This document shows positions 53,027 to 62,796 of a stretch of DNA of 64,000 bases, piece by piece. The stretch covers positions 1 through 64,000 of the forward strand of contig CATLAK010000013.1 in NCBI GenBank assembly GCA_949878435.1, written 5' to 3'. The notes under the pieces are model-generated. The model was not told where the DNA came from. It saw nothing but the letters and a program-made list of their open reading frames with translations, and ran no database searches. Origin of the DNA: an uncultured Lachnospiraceae bacterium (lineage in GTDB: Bacteria; Bacillota; Clostridia; Lachnospirales; Lachnospiraceae). The position numbers were made by a program, and so were the translations under genes. The first letter of the stretch is position 1, and each line of letters starts with the position of its first letter.

Positions 53027-54580
53027 CTACTCATTTTCCCGCAGCCTGAACAAATAATACGTAAATTCCTGTCCTTCATGATACCACAACTCTTCCGATA
53101 CCAGATCATATTTTTCAAAAATCACCTGCGGATAATCATTCCTTGCAATCACAAATGTGGTCTGACCTTCTTTGATATAGCGTTCCTGTTCCTCTAGCAC
53201 ATCGTCGATCGCCAACGTCTGGGTCTGGAACCACCTGCAGCTGGGAACGATATTGCACACTGTATAAAGCCCTGCATCCAGGCACCCAATGTTAAGGAGC
53301 GTGGGATTGTCTGTCTCTTCCACGATTTCTTTGAATTTATATAAAAACAGGTCTTCCCGCTTTTCAGACATATAAGGAATGTTCATAGAAACCGCATAGA
53401 TGATTCCAATACTAAGGATCACCGTGCCCATTCCCACGGCTCCCGCCGCTGCTTTCCCATTTTTGATTTCCGCGCTCCTTCCCGCAAGAACATGCGCCCA
53501 TATCCGCTCAAAAATCCTCCCCAGCAGTGCAAAGCCCAGCACCGTGAACACCGCCAACGGAAATGCATAATAAGGAAGTTCCGAACCTCCCACATAGATA
53601 CCCAGAAACAGGAAAAAGCACAGTGCCAGCGTGTTAAAACGCGCCAGGAATTTTTTCCCCCTGCCAAGTATATTCCACAGCACACCGGGTATCAGAAAGC
53701 AGAAATAAATCATATTCTTTCGGATGACCCAATAGAGCAGTTTGCTCAGGACATAAATTCGTTCAAACAGTCCCGGACCAGCCTCATTTAAATTGCTGTA
53801 CACAAATACGTTGATATGCACGTACCCCCAATACCATTCGTACAACCCATGATTCCATGCAAAATAAATCACCCAGGGAAGAAACGGAATCGCCATGCCT
53901 GCCAGAAAAATGAGACATCCTTTGACTGCCCCCAGGAAATCTTTTTTTGCCAAGAAGGAAAAGGCAATACACATCATCCATGCAAAGAAAAATCCAAGCA
54001 CGGTGAATTTAATATTTGCCACCATTCCCGCCAGGATTCCATTCATCAAGATGGTCTTCCATCCCATCGCTTCCTTCGGATATCGGTTTTGAAAATAATC
54101 CAGCGAAAAATATAAGCCCCAGATTAAAAAGGGAAAACAGACTTCCTCCGCGCTCCCTCCCCAATAAAAGCTGAAGGAACTTACAATAACCGCAAGAACC
54201 AGCGGACTTAAGATGAGAGCTGTAGTTTTCTTTACATAAAGCTGCAGAATCCTGCAGATGCCGAACAAATCAAATGCGGCAAGGATCACCTCAAAAAGGA
54301 AGACCCCTATAAAGGTGGTATGAGATATGAGATAGCAAAGCCCATAAAAAAAGTACAGATACATTCCCTTTTGGTCAAACACATCCCGGTAGGGCATCTT
54401 TCCGTTAAAAAGCGCTTTCCCAACAGAAAAATAACTATTGGCATCATTCCAGTTATTGCATGGATATAAAAAGGAAGAGCGGGTGGCAATCATCATGATC
54501 AAAAATGCTGATAAAATCAAATACACCGCTGCCACAATACGCCCGTTCCTTATAACCGATCCTTCTCTTCTTTCAGACAT
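53027..54580 (-). CDS. GT-C (GT39/ArnT-like) membrane glycosyltransferase
   Basis: The protein has 517 aa with ten or more helices. The first extracellular loop has N-D-A-N-S-Y-F-S-V-G-K-A-L, then M-P-Y-R-D-V-F-D-Q-K-G-M-Y near 70, the acidic pair expected of PMT/ArnT-type enzymes that use polyprenyl-phosphate sugars. The C-terminal soluble end (~420-517) is extracytoplasmic. It is expected to decorate an exported glycan or protein. Confidence 0.75.
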   Translation of the reverse strand: MSERREGSVIRNGRIVAAVYLILSAFLIMMIATRSSFLYPCNNWNDANSYFSVGKALFNGKMPYRDVFDQKGMYLYFFYGLCYLISHTTFIGVFLFEVILAAFDLFGICRILQLYVKKTTALILSPLVLAVIVSSFSFYWGGSAEEVCFPFLIWGLYFSLDYFQNRYPKEAMGWKTILMNGILAGMVANIKFTVLGFFFAWMMCIAFSFLAKKDFLGAVKGCLIFLAGMAIPFLPWVIYFAWNHGLYEWYWGYVHINVFVYSNLNEAGPGLFERIYVLSKLLYWVIRKNMIYFCFLIPGVLWNILGRGKKFLARFNTLALCFFLFLGIYVGGSELPYYAFPLAVFTVLGFALLGRIFERIWAHVLAGRSAEIKNGKAAAGAVGMGTVILSIGIIYAVSMNIPYMSEKREDLFLYKFKEIVEETDNPTLLNIGCLDAGLYTVCNIVPSCRWFQTQTLAIDDVLEEQERYIKEGQTTFVIARNDYPQVIFEKYDLVSEELWYHEGQEFTYYLFRLRENE

Positions 54581-54589
54581 GATTACTCC

Positions 54590-55264
54590 CTAACCTTTTA
54601 CTTCTCCGTCATGTGCAAGAAGGGATACCGCCGTGATTCCCTTCATTTCGGAAAGGCTGTCCACAAGCTCCTTCTCCTTTCCTGCTCTTACCTCCAAAAT
54701 CAGATCCATACCATCCTTCGTTATGTTCTTCGATTTCAGCTTGTATGCCCCCGCCAGTTTCTTTACCGTGTCTGTAACCGCATCCTCCACTTCTTTCGTA
54801 TCCGCATTGATAATCAGGAGGTACGGACTTATTCTAACCGGAAGCATATCCAGAATCAAAATGCCCACCGTCACTAAGACGGCAAGGATAATGGCAATCT
54901 TATAGAGCCCGGCTCCGCAGATGATACCTGTCCCAATTGACCAGAACAAGAACAAAAGATCCATAGGGTCCTTAATTGCCGTCCTGAATCTCACGATGGA
55001 GAGCGCACCCACCATACCTAAGGAAATCACAATGCTTGACTGCATGGCAAGGATGATCCCCGCCGTCACCACAGAAATAATCGCCATGGAGACGTTAAAG
55101 TTCTTAAAGTAAAAGGCGCTCTTGGTTATCTTTTTATATACAAAAAAGATATATACCGCGATCAAAAACGTGATCAGCAGCGTCGTTATGATTTTTGCCG
55201 TTGACAAGTCCGCATAAGAAAACCCTTCTAAAACTGATTTTTTAATTACATCACTAAAATTCAT
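54590..55264 (-). CDS. DUF4956 membrane protein, copy 1
   Basis: The protein has 224 aa. Four helices in the first ~135 residues include the conserved M-V-G-A-L-S-I-V-R-F-R-T-A-I-K-D-P loop, followed by a cytoplasmic ACT-like domain (~140-224, Y-L-L-I-I-N-A-D-T). DUF4956 proteins travel with VTC-domain and CotH genes. The second copy is at 57660-58334. Confidence 0.88.
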   Translation of the reverse strand: MNFSDVIKKSVLEGFSYADLSTAKIITTLLITFLIAVYIFFVYKKITKSAFYFKNFNVSMAIISVVTAGIILAMQSSIVISLGMVGALSIVRFRTAIKDPMDLLFLFWSIGTGIICGAGLYKIAIILAVLVTVGILILDMLPVRISPYLLIINADTKEVEDAVTDTVKKLAGAYKLKSKNITKDGMDLILEVRAGKEKELVDSLSEMKGITAVSLLAHDGEVKG

Positions 55265-55287
55265 GAAATTCCTCCGTTCCTGTACCC

Positions 55288-55968
55288 CTAATTCTGTTTA
55301 TAATTTCTGGCATAATAATATTTTGAAAATGCAGTTCGCTGTAATACACCGATTTCCAGCGCCTGGGCAATGTATTCAGGAAGCAGTTCATCATATTTTA
55401 CTTCCAGCACATGATTGCCCTTAGGCAGAAGCGGCACTGCCATAATCTTTTTGTCTAAAAAATGCCCTATCGCTTCACTGCCGCTAATATTTTTGTCGAA
55501 GGTGACTCTCACATTGCCCCTTGGTTCCACGAAAGCACATCTCTCATATTCCACCACCGTTACGGGCTGCATGCCGCTCATTTTCATTTCGGCATACAAC
55601 TCCTTCTCCAGTTCTGCACTGTCCGGCGCTAGAAGTGGCGCTTTGCCGGACATATAAAGCAGACAGTCCTTTCTGGATATCTCCCTGCTGACTTTCCTGG
55701 TCATGCCCCGGCATTTGATTTTCTTTTCCAGCTTGATTACCCCATCATTTCCGTCGTAAATGCGGATCCGGTACTTTCTCCTGTTGTCGATACCGTTCTC
55801 GTTTTCCTCCATGCAGGAATTGCCGAAATCATCAAAATACAGGCTCCGCACCGTATAAATGCCATCTTTTTGATGAAGATCCTGCCGCATCAGCAGCTTC
55901 AGCCGATAGCGTATCATTTCCAACTGCGCATCTGAGACCAGAAATTTCAATTCATGCCTATAGTCCAT
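55288..55968 (-). CDS. VTC-domain protein (polyphosphate polymerase-like), copy 1
   Basis: The protein has 226 aa, all VTC domain: Y-R-H-E-L-K-F-L-V near the start, S-L-Y-F-D-D, Y-R-I-R-I-Y-D-G, I-K-L-E-K-K-I-K, V-V-E-Y-E-R-C-A-F-V-E-P, V-R-V-T-F-D-K-N-I and V-L-E-V-K-Y-D-E. These basic and acidic strands line the triphosphate tunnel of yeast Vtc4. It may make polyphosphate or another phosphate polymer at the membrane with DUF4956. Five bases separate it from the CotH gene. Confidence 0.87.
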   Translation of the reverse strand: MDYRHELKFLVSDAQLEMIRYRLKLLMRQDLHQKDGIYTVRSLYFDDFGNSCMEENENGIDNRRKYRIRIYDGNDGVIKLEKKIKCRGMTRKVSREISRKDCLLYMSGKAPLLAPDSAELEKELYAEMKMSGMQPVTVVEYERCAFVEPRGNVRVTFDKNISGSEAIGHFLDKKIMAVPLLPKGNHVLEVKYDELLPEYIAQALEIGVLQRTAFSKYYYARNYKQN

Positions 55969-55973
55969 GCGTC

Positions 55974-57521
55974 TTACCTCATCCGTCCAATATAACTGTC
56001 CAAAAAGTCGATTCTCTTGTCAATATATTCATAAATATATTCGTCCCGCCAGTATTCGCCCTTAGGTGGCCACTTTTGGCGGTTCCTCACATATGCCCCT
56101 GATGAATAAAGGTATGCATATTCCTCATCCACCTTTGCGTACAAAGCTTCTTTCGTAATGATATTTTGCCTGAGATACTGCCACCTTTCTGCCTGCAGAG
56201 CACCGATTTCCTCGGGATTGCGCTCATATAGTGCCTCCATATCAGGAGTCCAGCCTCCAGTACTGTCAAAGTTTTTTTCCTGGAACAAATTAAAATTACA
56301 ATCGTAATCGTCAATCCATGAATTGCCCCATGTCATATTTAGGTCCCATGGAATCTTAATGAATTGAAAACTGCCATCCATCTGATAATCCGCAAAGAAA
56401 TAGATATTCTTCATAATATTGTCCATGCCGCAGGTAAGCAGGTTAAATAAGTTATAATCGATTGCATTTTCCATGTTGAGAATTGCCTTTGCGGATTCAT
56501 AATCCAGAATTTCACCAAAACAGAACATAGACGTCCACTGTCGCAGCGGTTTCCAATCTTCCACTTTAAAATCCTTGGGATATTTTAAGACAAAGACAGG
56601 ACTCATCTCCTGCGTAAGTTCCTCGTAAAAGTCATCTTCCCCTGGATTCACCTGATCCCGGCACTTGTATAGAATATCTTTCTTGCCCAAATTAAGCGCC
56701 TTCTTATCGATTCTCTCCGAAAGACCATATACGCCAAGATAGGTATCATCTATGAATAGTTCTATATATTCCATGTGGATTCCCTCATCATAATCCACAT
56801 GATTATCCGCTGCAATCTCCTGCCATACTTCATAAGACAGTTTATTATGAATCAGTCCCTCGTCATCATAAAGACCATGCAATATCCAATCGTCATCCTT
56901 CCGCATTCCCAACAAGGATAATTTCTTGTCATCAAGTGTCAGACGGTAACTGGATTTCTCGTAATTCAAAGTCGTTGCCCCCCTCACATGCCAGGAGCAC
57001 GCCGCCTTTTGATATCTGGATGCGTCTGCGTATTGATCATATACCCACATATCCCCCGTCATAATTCCTTCCTCATCCGCTTCCACTTCTGTGGTGATAG
57101 ATGCAACAGGCATTCCTGTGAAATATACATTATACATCCAACAGCTTGTATCCCTAATCCAGAACAGATGGAGCATTTTGCTCTCCCTAAGCGTGCCTTC
57201 CTTGTCCTCCAGCGCCTCATCCTGCATAAAATATAGCTTCCCGTCCGGCACCTGCAAAGTGCCGTCAAAACTCTTCTTGGATAAATCCTGGGGAACCAAC
57301 AGCAGGTTCATCTCACTGTCATAGGCGATCTCTCCTCCGTCCAATGTAATCTCCGATTCCATATAGGCATCTTCTTTTCCCTCGCACAAGGCATTTATTT
57401 CTTCCACAGGAAGCACCTCTGCTCCCATCACACCTGTGCTTAGCTTGTCCGCTATTCTGCCGCTCATCAAGTAAACGCCCAAAAACATTACAGAGCATAC
57501 AATCATCCAGATTTTTTTCAT
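55974..57521 (-). CDS. CotH-type kinase family protein, copy 1
   Basis: The protein has 515 aa from the ATG at 57521, behind GAAAGG. An N-terminal signal/anchor helix (K-K-I-W-M-I-V-C-S-V-M-F) precedes an extracellular domain. CotH landmarks are L-F-I-D-D-T-Y-L-G-V-Y-G-L-S-E-R-I-D near 245 and I-K-I-P-W-D-L-N-M-T-W-G near 395 (W-D-x-N). Family members phosphorylate spore-coat or surface proteins. With VTC and DUF4956 it probably modifies the envelope. Confidence 0.85.
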   Translation of the reverse strand: MKKIWMIVCSVMFLGVYLMSGRIADKLSTGVMGAEVLPVEEINALCEGKEDAYMESEITLDGGEIAYDSEMNLLLVPQDLSKKSFDGTLQVPDGKLYFMQDEALEDKEGTLRESKMLHLFWIRDTSCWMYNVYFTGMPVASITTEVEADEEGIMTGDMWVYDQYADASRYQKAACSWHVRGATTLNYEKSSYRLTLDDKKLSLLGMRKDDDWILHGLYDDEGLIHNKLSYEVWQEIAADNHVDYDEGIHMEYIELFIDDTYLGVYGLSERIDKKALNLGKKDILYKCRDQVNPGEDDFYEELTQEMSPVFVLKYPKDFKVEDWKPLRQWTSMFCFGEILDYESAKAILNMENAIDYNLFNLLTCGMDNIMKNIYFFADYQMDGSFQFIKIPWDLNMTWGNSWIDDYDCNFNLFQEKNFDSTGGWTPDMEALYERNPEEIGALQAERWQYLRQNIITKEALYAKVDEEYAYLYSSGAYVRNRQKWPPKGEYWRDEYIYEYIDKRIDFLDSYIGRMR

Positions 57522-57659
57522 TTTATGCCAGCCTTTCAAGTAAGTAAACTGTATCCGGTTTCCGTTTCCTTTCATTCTACACCAATTTCTCCATAGATAC
57601 CAGTATCTCTTCTTTATTCCGGATTTCTGTCCCCCTGTCTCAGTTTTTCGTTGTTAATA

Positions 57660-58334
57660 TTATAAAACATCATCAGAATCATATTCCATTAATGAAAAGC
57701 GTTCTACCATTTCTGCCTGCTCCAGATTGCATGCCAAGTTTCCCGCCTCTTTCACCACGATTTCAAAGACGTAATCCATCCCTTTTTCCGTATAATTTCT
57801 GCTTTTTACTCGATACCTCTTTGCGCATTTCTCCAGCAGTGTTCTAAGGTTTTCTTCCTCCTGTGCCGACTTGCAATGCACCACCAGAATATGCGACTTC
57901 ATCCGCTTATTCACATGACCAAGAATGACCAGCGCAACTGTCGCCACAAGCGACGTGATTACTGCCATCTCATATAACTGACAGCCACAGGTGATTCCTG
58001 TATGAAGGGACCAAAGAATGAAAATCAAATCCACCGGATCCTTCACCGCTGTTCTGAATCGGATAATCGCCAAAGCCCCTATTGTTCCCAAAGTTATCAC
58101 CAGATTGGACTGAAGGCAAAGAATAATTGTGGATATAAAAAGCGGAAGTACCGCAATGCTGATATTGAATGCCTTATTGTATAGGGAACGATGCAGGACT
58201 GCCTGGTAAACAATAAACTCATACACCGCCAGTATACCTGCTACGGCAAGCACCGCTAATACTGCCGATGTGGAAATCTCCTGATTTTGTAAGCTGTTCA
58301 TAATTTGATTGGCTAACGCCTGAATAAGACCCAT
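57660..58334 (-). CDS. DUF4956 membrane protein, copy 2
   Basis: The protein has 224 aa, the same length as copy 1, with T-I-G-A-L-A-I-I-R-F-R-T-A-V-K-D-P and a C-terminal ACT-like part (H-I-L-V-V-H-C-K-S-A). It differs from copy 1 at most positions outside the core loop, so the duplication is not recent. It lies 57 bases downstream of CotH copy 2. Confidence 0.88.
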   Translation of the reverse strand: MGLIQALANQIMNSLQNQEISTSAVLAVLAVAGILAVYEFIVYQAVLHRSLYNKAFNISIAVLPLFISTIILCLQSNLVITLGTIGALAIIRFRTAVKDPVDLIFILWSLHTGITCGCQLYEMAVITSLVATVALVILGHVNKRMKSHILVVHCKSAQEEENLRTLLEKCAKRYRVKSRNYTEKGMDYVFEIVVKEAGNLACNLEQAEMVERFSLMEYDSDDVL

Positions 58335-58391
58335 TTTCCCTTCTCCTTATGTGATTTACTGTACTCCCAGTACCGCCTGCCCTTGGGCGGC

Positions 58392-60116
58392 TTAAGGTTT
58401 TGCCCTGTAACTATTCAAAATCGGTTCAAGGCAGATTTTTCGTTTATAAAAAAAATCCTTCAATTCCTCAATTTCCCTGTCAAAAGCTGCCAGAGAGTCA
58501 TCATTATAAAAACGCCTGTCATTTTCCCGCATCGCCTCAGCCATAAAACTTCTATAATCATCAAGCTTTTTTTCCATAGCTTCCGCCTCAAATACGGTAT
58601 CAGACAGTTCTTCTATCCTACTGATCAACTGGCTCTTGAAAGTATCATTTGTCATCAGATTTTTAAACATATCATCATTACTCATCGCCCAACTTATGGA
58701 GTCAAGTTCTGGATAGAAGCCATAAGAATTCATATCAAATACCATCCATCTCCATTTTCCGTCTCCGTATACACCGTCTTCTTCTTTTTTTACTCTCCAG
58801 CAGGCATAATTCTCTGATGGCCAGTCGATTGTTCTCGCCGAATAAAGCATAACCGCCATATAATCAATATAGCTTTCCATATCAATCATCCGACACACCT
58901 TATCATAATTTTCATCCTTCGTCAAATCGCTCTCCGAACAGAATTTCACCATGTTTCCATAATATTTATAGTCCTCTTCTTCCCCTTCTGCCAGTTCCAA
59001 CGCTTTGACCATAATCAAATTATCTTTATTTACACCATAATAATATTCCAGATAACGCGCATCATATTTTTCACATATCCAATAAACACCCCAATATTCC
59101 CCGTTCAAAAACATGACACACGGTCTATAATTCAATGCCGAAACATTTAAATCCTTGATTGCAGTACTGACCAGCCAGTCCTTTGCTTTCGTCCTCACAT
59201 CATTACCGCCCTGAAAGACCGTCATGGCTGACGGCTGATACCCTGTTCCAAAAAGATCTGCTTCAAAAACTTTATTTCCGTCATATTCTTTTCTGGCATA
59301 TAGATTCAGGCTCTTGGGATTATACGCCCTGGTGCTTGTCCCATGAATGCGAATGCCGCATTCTTGTTCAAAAACAGGTTCTCCTGTTGCGTCAAAAAAC
59401 TGGCATACCGCCTTTCTTTCCCATTTTATCCCTCTATTCTTGTAATTTGCAAGCCACTGTGACCAATAAGCCTCACGAAAAATATAAATTCCCTGATTCC
59501 TGTATTCATTTACATAATCATCATACTCTTTGCCAGACACATAAATACCGGTTTCATAGTCAAACAGATTGGCTGGATCCGTCACAATACTGAGAGTGCT
59601 TATTCCGTCATATCCCTCCTTGTCAGAAAACCCAACAAAATAAGTCGCAGTTTTTGCATCTCTGCATTGCCCCTGTGCATCGTAAAGCGCTGCACGTATC
59701 ACAGTTGCTTTATCAATCTTATAATTCGGTGTTTCATAACCTGGGAAAGGTTCCTCAATGCTCATTTTTTCTACCGCTTCACGATCAAACGCTACTGAGA
59801 TATCGGTTCGCATGGAATAAGTATTCTCCTTCTGTGTGGCATCTGCAATCAAAATAGGCGCTTCATATTTTGCAGACTCCTGCGTTGGGATTGAACCATC
59901 CAGCGTGTAATAAATCGTCCCTGCCCCTGCCGTCATTTCCAGTTGAAACGGCTCCTCATAAAAGCCAGATTCCCTGGAAAAAGACATTCTGAATTTTCCA
60001 TCTTCCATCACGCTTTTATCACTTTCAGCGCAAAGCCATTCCGTCACCACCGCAAAAAGCAAAAGCAATATGCTTCCTATTATAAAAATCCTGTTTTTCC
60101 TTGCATAAAACCTCAT
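58392..60116 (-). CDS. CotH-type kinase with N-terminal beta-sandwich, copy 2
   Basis: The protein has 574 aa. A membrane helix (~8-26) is followed by a chitobiase-C-like sandwich (~42-105, I-Y-Y-T-L-D-G-S-I-P-T) and a CotH domain with F-L-N-G-E-Y-W-G-V-Y-W-I-C-E-K-Y-D (~340) and W-M-V-F-D-M-N-S-Y-G-F (~465). It starts on the base after the VTC gene's stop. Copy 1 at 55974 lacks the sandwich. Confidence 0.87.
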   Translation of the reverse strand: MRFYARKNRIFIIGSILLLLFAVVTEWLCAESDKSVMEDGKFRMSFSRESGFYEEPFQLEMTAGAGTIYYTLDGSIPTQESAKYEAPILIADATQKENTYSMRTDISVAFDREAVEKMSIEEPFPGYETPNYKIDKATVIRAALYDAQGQCRDAKTATYFVGFSDKEGYDGISTLSIVTDPANLFDYETGIYVSGKEYDDYVNEYRNQGIYIFREAYWSQWLANYKNRGIKWERKAVCQFFDATGEPVFEQECGIRIHGTSTRAYNPKSLNLYARKEYDGNKVFEADLFGTGYQPSAMTVFQGGNDVRTKAKDWLVSTAIKDLNVSALNYRPCVMFLNGEYWGVYWICEKYDARYLEYYYGVNKDNLIMVKALELAEGEEEDYKYYGNMVKFCSESDLTKDENYDKVCRMIDMESYIDYMAVMLYSARTIDWPSENYACWRVKKEEDGVYGDGKWRWMVFDMNSYGFYPELDSISWAMSNDDMFKNLMTNDTFKSQLISRIEELSDTVFEAEAMEKKLDDYRSFMAEAMRENDRRFYNDDSLAAFDREIEELKDFFYKRKICLEPILNSYRAKP

Positions 60117-60875
60117 CTAAATACTGCTCACTTTCTTTTCCTGTAAGGCAATTCTTCCTAAATAGTATTTAGAAAAGGACTGTTGCAGGCGTACATCCGC
60201 TTGCAGAACTGCCTTAATATAGGATGGAAAAACTTCATCAAATTTTACTTCCAAAACATGCATCTTGCTTTCCATAATCGGCACCTTGAAATAATCACCG
60301 TTCAAGAAGCGCCCGATTTCATCTGAAGCAGAAATATTGTAATCCAGCGTAACCCGTATATTTGCAACAGGTTCCACAAAAGCCTCCCTCTGATAGCTGA
60401 TGATTGCCTTAGGTCGAAATCCTTTTGTGACAATATCGATGCAGAACGCCTTCAGCAGATGATCCTCTGTCCCCCAGAAGACATCCATAACTTTCCCTTC
60501 CATGATGTTCTGGTATTCTTCCAAGGAAATCGCACACTTTTCTTTATGACATCCGCTGTTTTTCTTTTCCTTCTTCTCCAGCCAAAGCTTTCCTGCATAA
60601 TCTCCATAATAGCGGATGCGATATTTGAACCTTTTTCCTTCACCAGACACATTATCTCTCGCGCAAGTATCCTTATAGTCATCAAAATACAGACTTTGAA
60701 TCCCGTATTTTCCGTCTTTCCCTGCATGGACATCATAATCCAATATCCCCGCAAGCCGTTCTCTAACCGAAAGCAGTTCCGCTTCCTTTTCGCTATATTT
60801 CCACTCGTTCCTATACTTAGAACCAGCATCCTTTATCTTTTCCCGTTTCAACAAGTTTCCATGTTTCTTTATCAT
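60117..60875 (-). CDS. VTC-domain protein, copy 2
   Basis: The protein has 252 aa and starts behind AGAGGT. VTC motifs are Y-R-N-E-W-K-Y, S-L-Y-F-D-D-Y, Y-R-I-R-Y-Y-G-D-Y, L-W-L-E-K-K-E-K, Y-Q-R-E-A-F-V-E-P, R-V-T-L-D-Y-N-I-S, V-L-E-V-K-F-D-E. It is the first gene of the six-gene VTC/CotH/DUF4956 run. Confidence 0.87.
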   Translation of the reverse strand: MIKKHGNLLKREKIKDAGSKYRNEWKYSEKEAELLSVRERLAGILDYDVHAGKDGKYGIQSLYFDDYKDTCARDNVSGEGKRFKYRIRYYGDYAGKLWLEKKEKKNSGCHKEKCAISLEEYQNIMEGKVMDVFWGTEDHLLKAFCIDIVTKGFRPKAIISYQREAFVEPVANIRVTLDYNISASDEIGRFLNGDYFKVPIMESKMHVLEVKFDEVFPSYIKAVLQADVRLQQSFSKYYLGRIALQEKKVSSI

Positions 60876-61120
60876 AAATAATACTTTTACCTCTCTGCAG
60901 ATACTTCATTCAATTGTCGGACAAAAATATGGACTTAACATTAGCATTTTATCACAAGAATCCATATAATTCCATTGCAAACTAACGGTCAAAATGAATT
61001 TTTGTGCCAGATCAGTGGGATGTGCCACCCCACTTATTGACTAACACCATGCTTATTGATATGATTATAAAGCTTTTATGTAACGAGATATTTTTCAAAT
61101 CTGCAGAAAGGACAAGCAAA

Positions 61121-62128
61121 ATGTATAATTTAATATTTTCAGCCTCCGTCATTCTAATTCTAGCAATTCTTTTGTTCGCTGGATTGAAACAAGACAAAAA
61201 CGGAGAAAAAGCAATTATATTGTAGCGCTTTAATAATATAAGGGGTTTTTTTGCCTTAGAAATCATAATTGGTCATGTGATCAGATATGACAAGTCGATT
61301 TTATATCCACTAGGGAAATTTATGATTATATCAGTGGCATTCTTTTTCTTTGTTTCAGCCTTTGGATTATCTTACTCTTTTAGGACGAAGGATAATTATT
61401 TAAAGGGATTTATAAAGAAAAAATGTTGTTATCTGATGCTTTTAATTGTTGTGGCATACTGTCTCAATGTATTTATTTCTTTGTTTGTACCTGTAAATAC
61501 CGGATATTACGCGGGAATCCAATCAATAATTCCTTTACTATTCTCTAAAACAAATTGGTATCTATGGGCATTACTGTTTTTTTACTTTCTGTTTTACATA
61601 ATATTTAGATTTACCCAAAAACATAGGTGGCTGTACTTTTTTCTGATAGTGTCTGTTCTGACTGCACTCCTATTTAAAGCAGGATGGCCGGAAGGATGGT
61701 ATGCTTCTTCATTTGCTTTTCCATTTGGACTGTTTTATGAAGAATACTATGAAAAATGCAATGATTTCCTTTATAGTAAAAAGGGATACGGACTTACCCT
61801 ATTGCTTGTATGTCTGGGCCTAAGCAGTCAATTATTAGATACAAACAGCCTGGTCGGCATGGTATACTTGAGAAATATTATGTGTATTGCCGGGCTTCTT
61901 ATTTTGATATATGTGTTGCATATTTTTGAAATCAACAATCGGGGGATGCGAATACTGACAAAGTATTCTACAGAACTGTACCTTTTCCAATTTATTTATC
62001 TGAGAATTTCCGAAGCAACCCCGTGGGACTACAAATTGAGAATGATATTTGTCATAACGCTGACAGCGGTTACAGCTTTCTTTATGTATAGGGTAATCAA
62101 TAAGGCTAGAGCTTGCATGCATACCTAG
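61121..62128 (+). pseudogene. membrane acyltransferase (Acyl_transf_3-like) with internal TAG
   Basis: From the ATG at 61121 (site AGAAAGGA) a frame of 335 codons runs to 62128, broken only by TAG at 61223-61225. The sequence across the stop reads G-E-K-A-I-I-L, stop, R-F-N-N-I-R-G-F-F-A-L-E-I-I-I-G-H, the expected start of an acyltransferase-3 protein with its essential His. About ten helices follow. One base change (for example CAG to TAG) explains the break. A shorter protein from 61277 would lack the catalytic His. Confidence 0.8.
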
Positions 62129-62191
62129 ACTCCAATTTAAAACCATGCTATAATAATACGTCCATATTAATCTAGCAAAAAAGGAGGAATT

Positions 62192-62667
62192 ATGATTTCA
62201 TTTAAAGAAAAGGACAAATGTTTCACTATAATTTTAAAATCGATTTTATTGCTCATAACATACGCCGGTGCTGGCTTTTTAGCATTGTTGTTAGTGTATT
62301 CCCTCCCAAGAGACCTGATTCTTCTCAACAATAACAATATTGAGGGATCGGAAATCACGATAATAAGCGGAATGGTAAAAGTTTTTTCCCATTATTTGCA
62401 GCTGCCTTATTTACTGTTAATTATGGGAGGTCTTCTATATACCATAATACTTTCCCTAAAAACAAAGCCAGTTTCAACCTGGTTATGCAGAAGCATTCCA
62501 TGGTCTTGGTAGCCTTGTTTCCTTTCTGTCATTTGATTGCGTCCACTCATGCCTTTTATCACCATCATTTTGTATACCGGGAATTTGCAGTTACTCTTCT
62601 GGCTGTCCTGTTTATCATTCTTGATATCAAAAAGAGCGCTGAGCTTTCATCTACCACAGACGGTTAA
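62192..62667 (+). pseudogene. internally deleted polytopic membrane protein
   Basis: The first 106 codons (to 62512) start behind AGGAGGA and give two to three helices ending out of frame. Immediately after, another frame (from ~62485) supplies a typical C-terminal end of a large membrane glycosyltransferase: C-H-L-I-A-S-T-H-A-F-Y-H-H-H-F-V-Y-R. The middle, expected to be several hundred residues, is absent. Two ends of one gene joined by a deletion is the best reading. Confidence 0.6.
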
Positions 62668-62705
62668 CGATATATATTCAGTTAGTGCCGAAGTTTTTCA
62701 AATTA

Positions 62706-62734
62706 TGGACACAGTTTTCAAATTATGTTACAAT
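62706..62734 (+). promoter_or_regulatory. promoter with overlapping direct repeats
   Basis: TGGACA (62706-62711), 17 bases and TACAAT (62729-62734) precede the flavoprotein gene. TTTTCAAATTATG occurs twice (about 62695-62707 and 62715-62727), once over the -35 and once in the spacer, 20 bases apart. This is the spacing of two turns of DNA and suggests an operator. Confidence 0.65.
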
Positions 62735-62796
62735 GACATAATATATATGAACTCATGCAAAATATGATTTCATGCAGGAAAGGTGGATATAAAAGT

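Noticed and set aside
61223..61225. TAG as pyrrolysine in the acyltransferase
   Set aside because: Nothing suggests pyrrolysine use: the family does not contain it and no pyl genes are seen.
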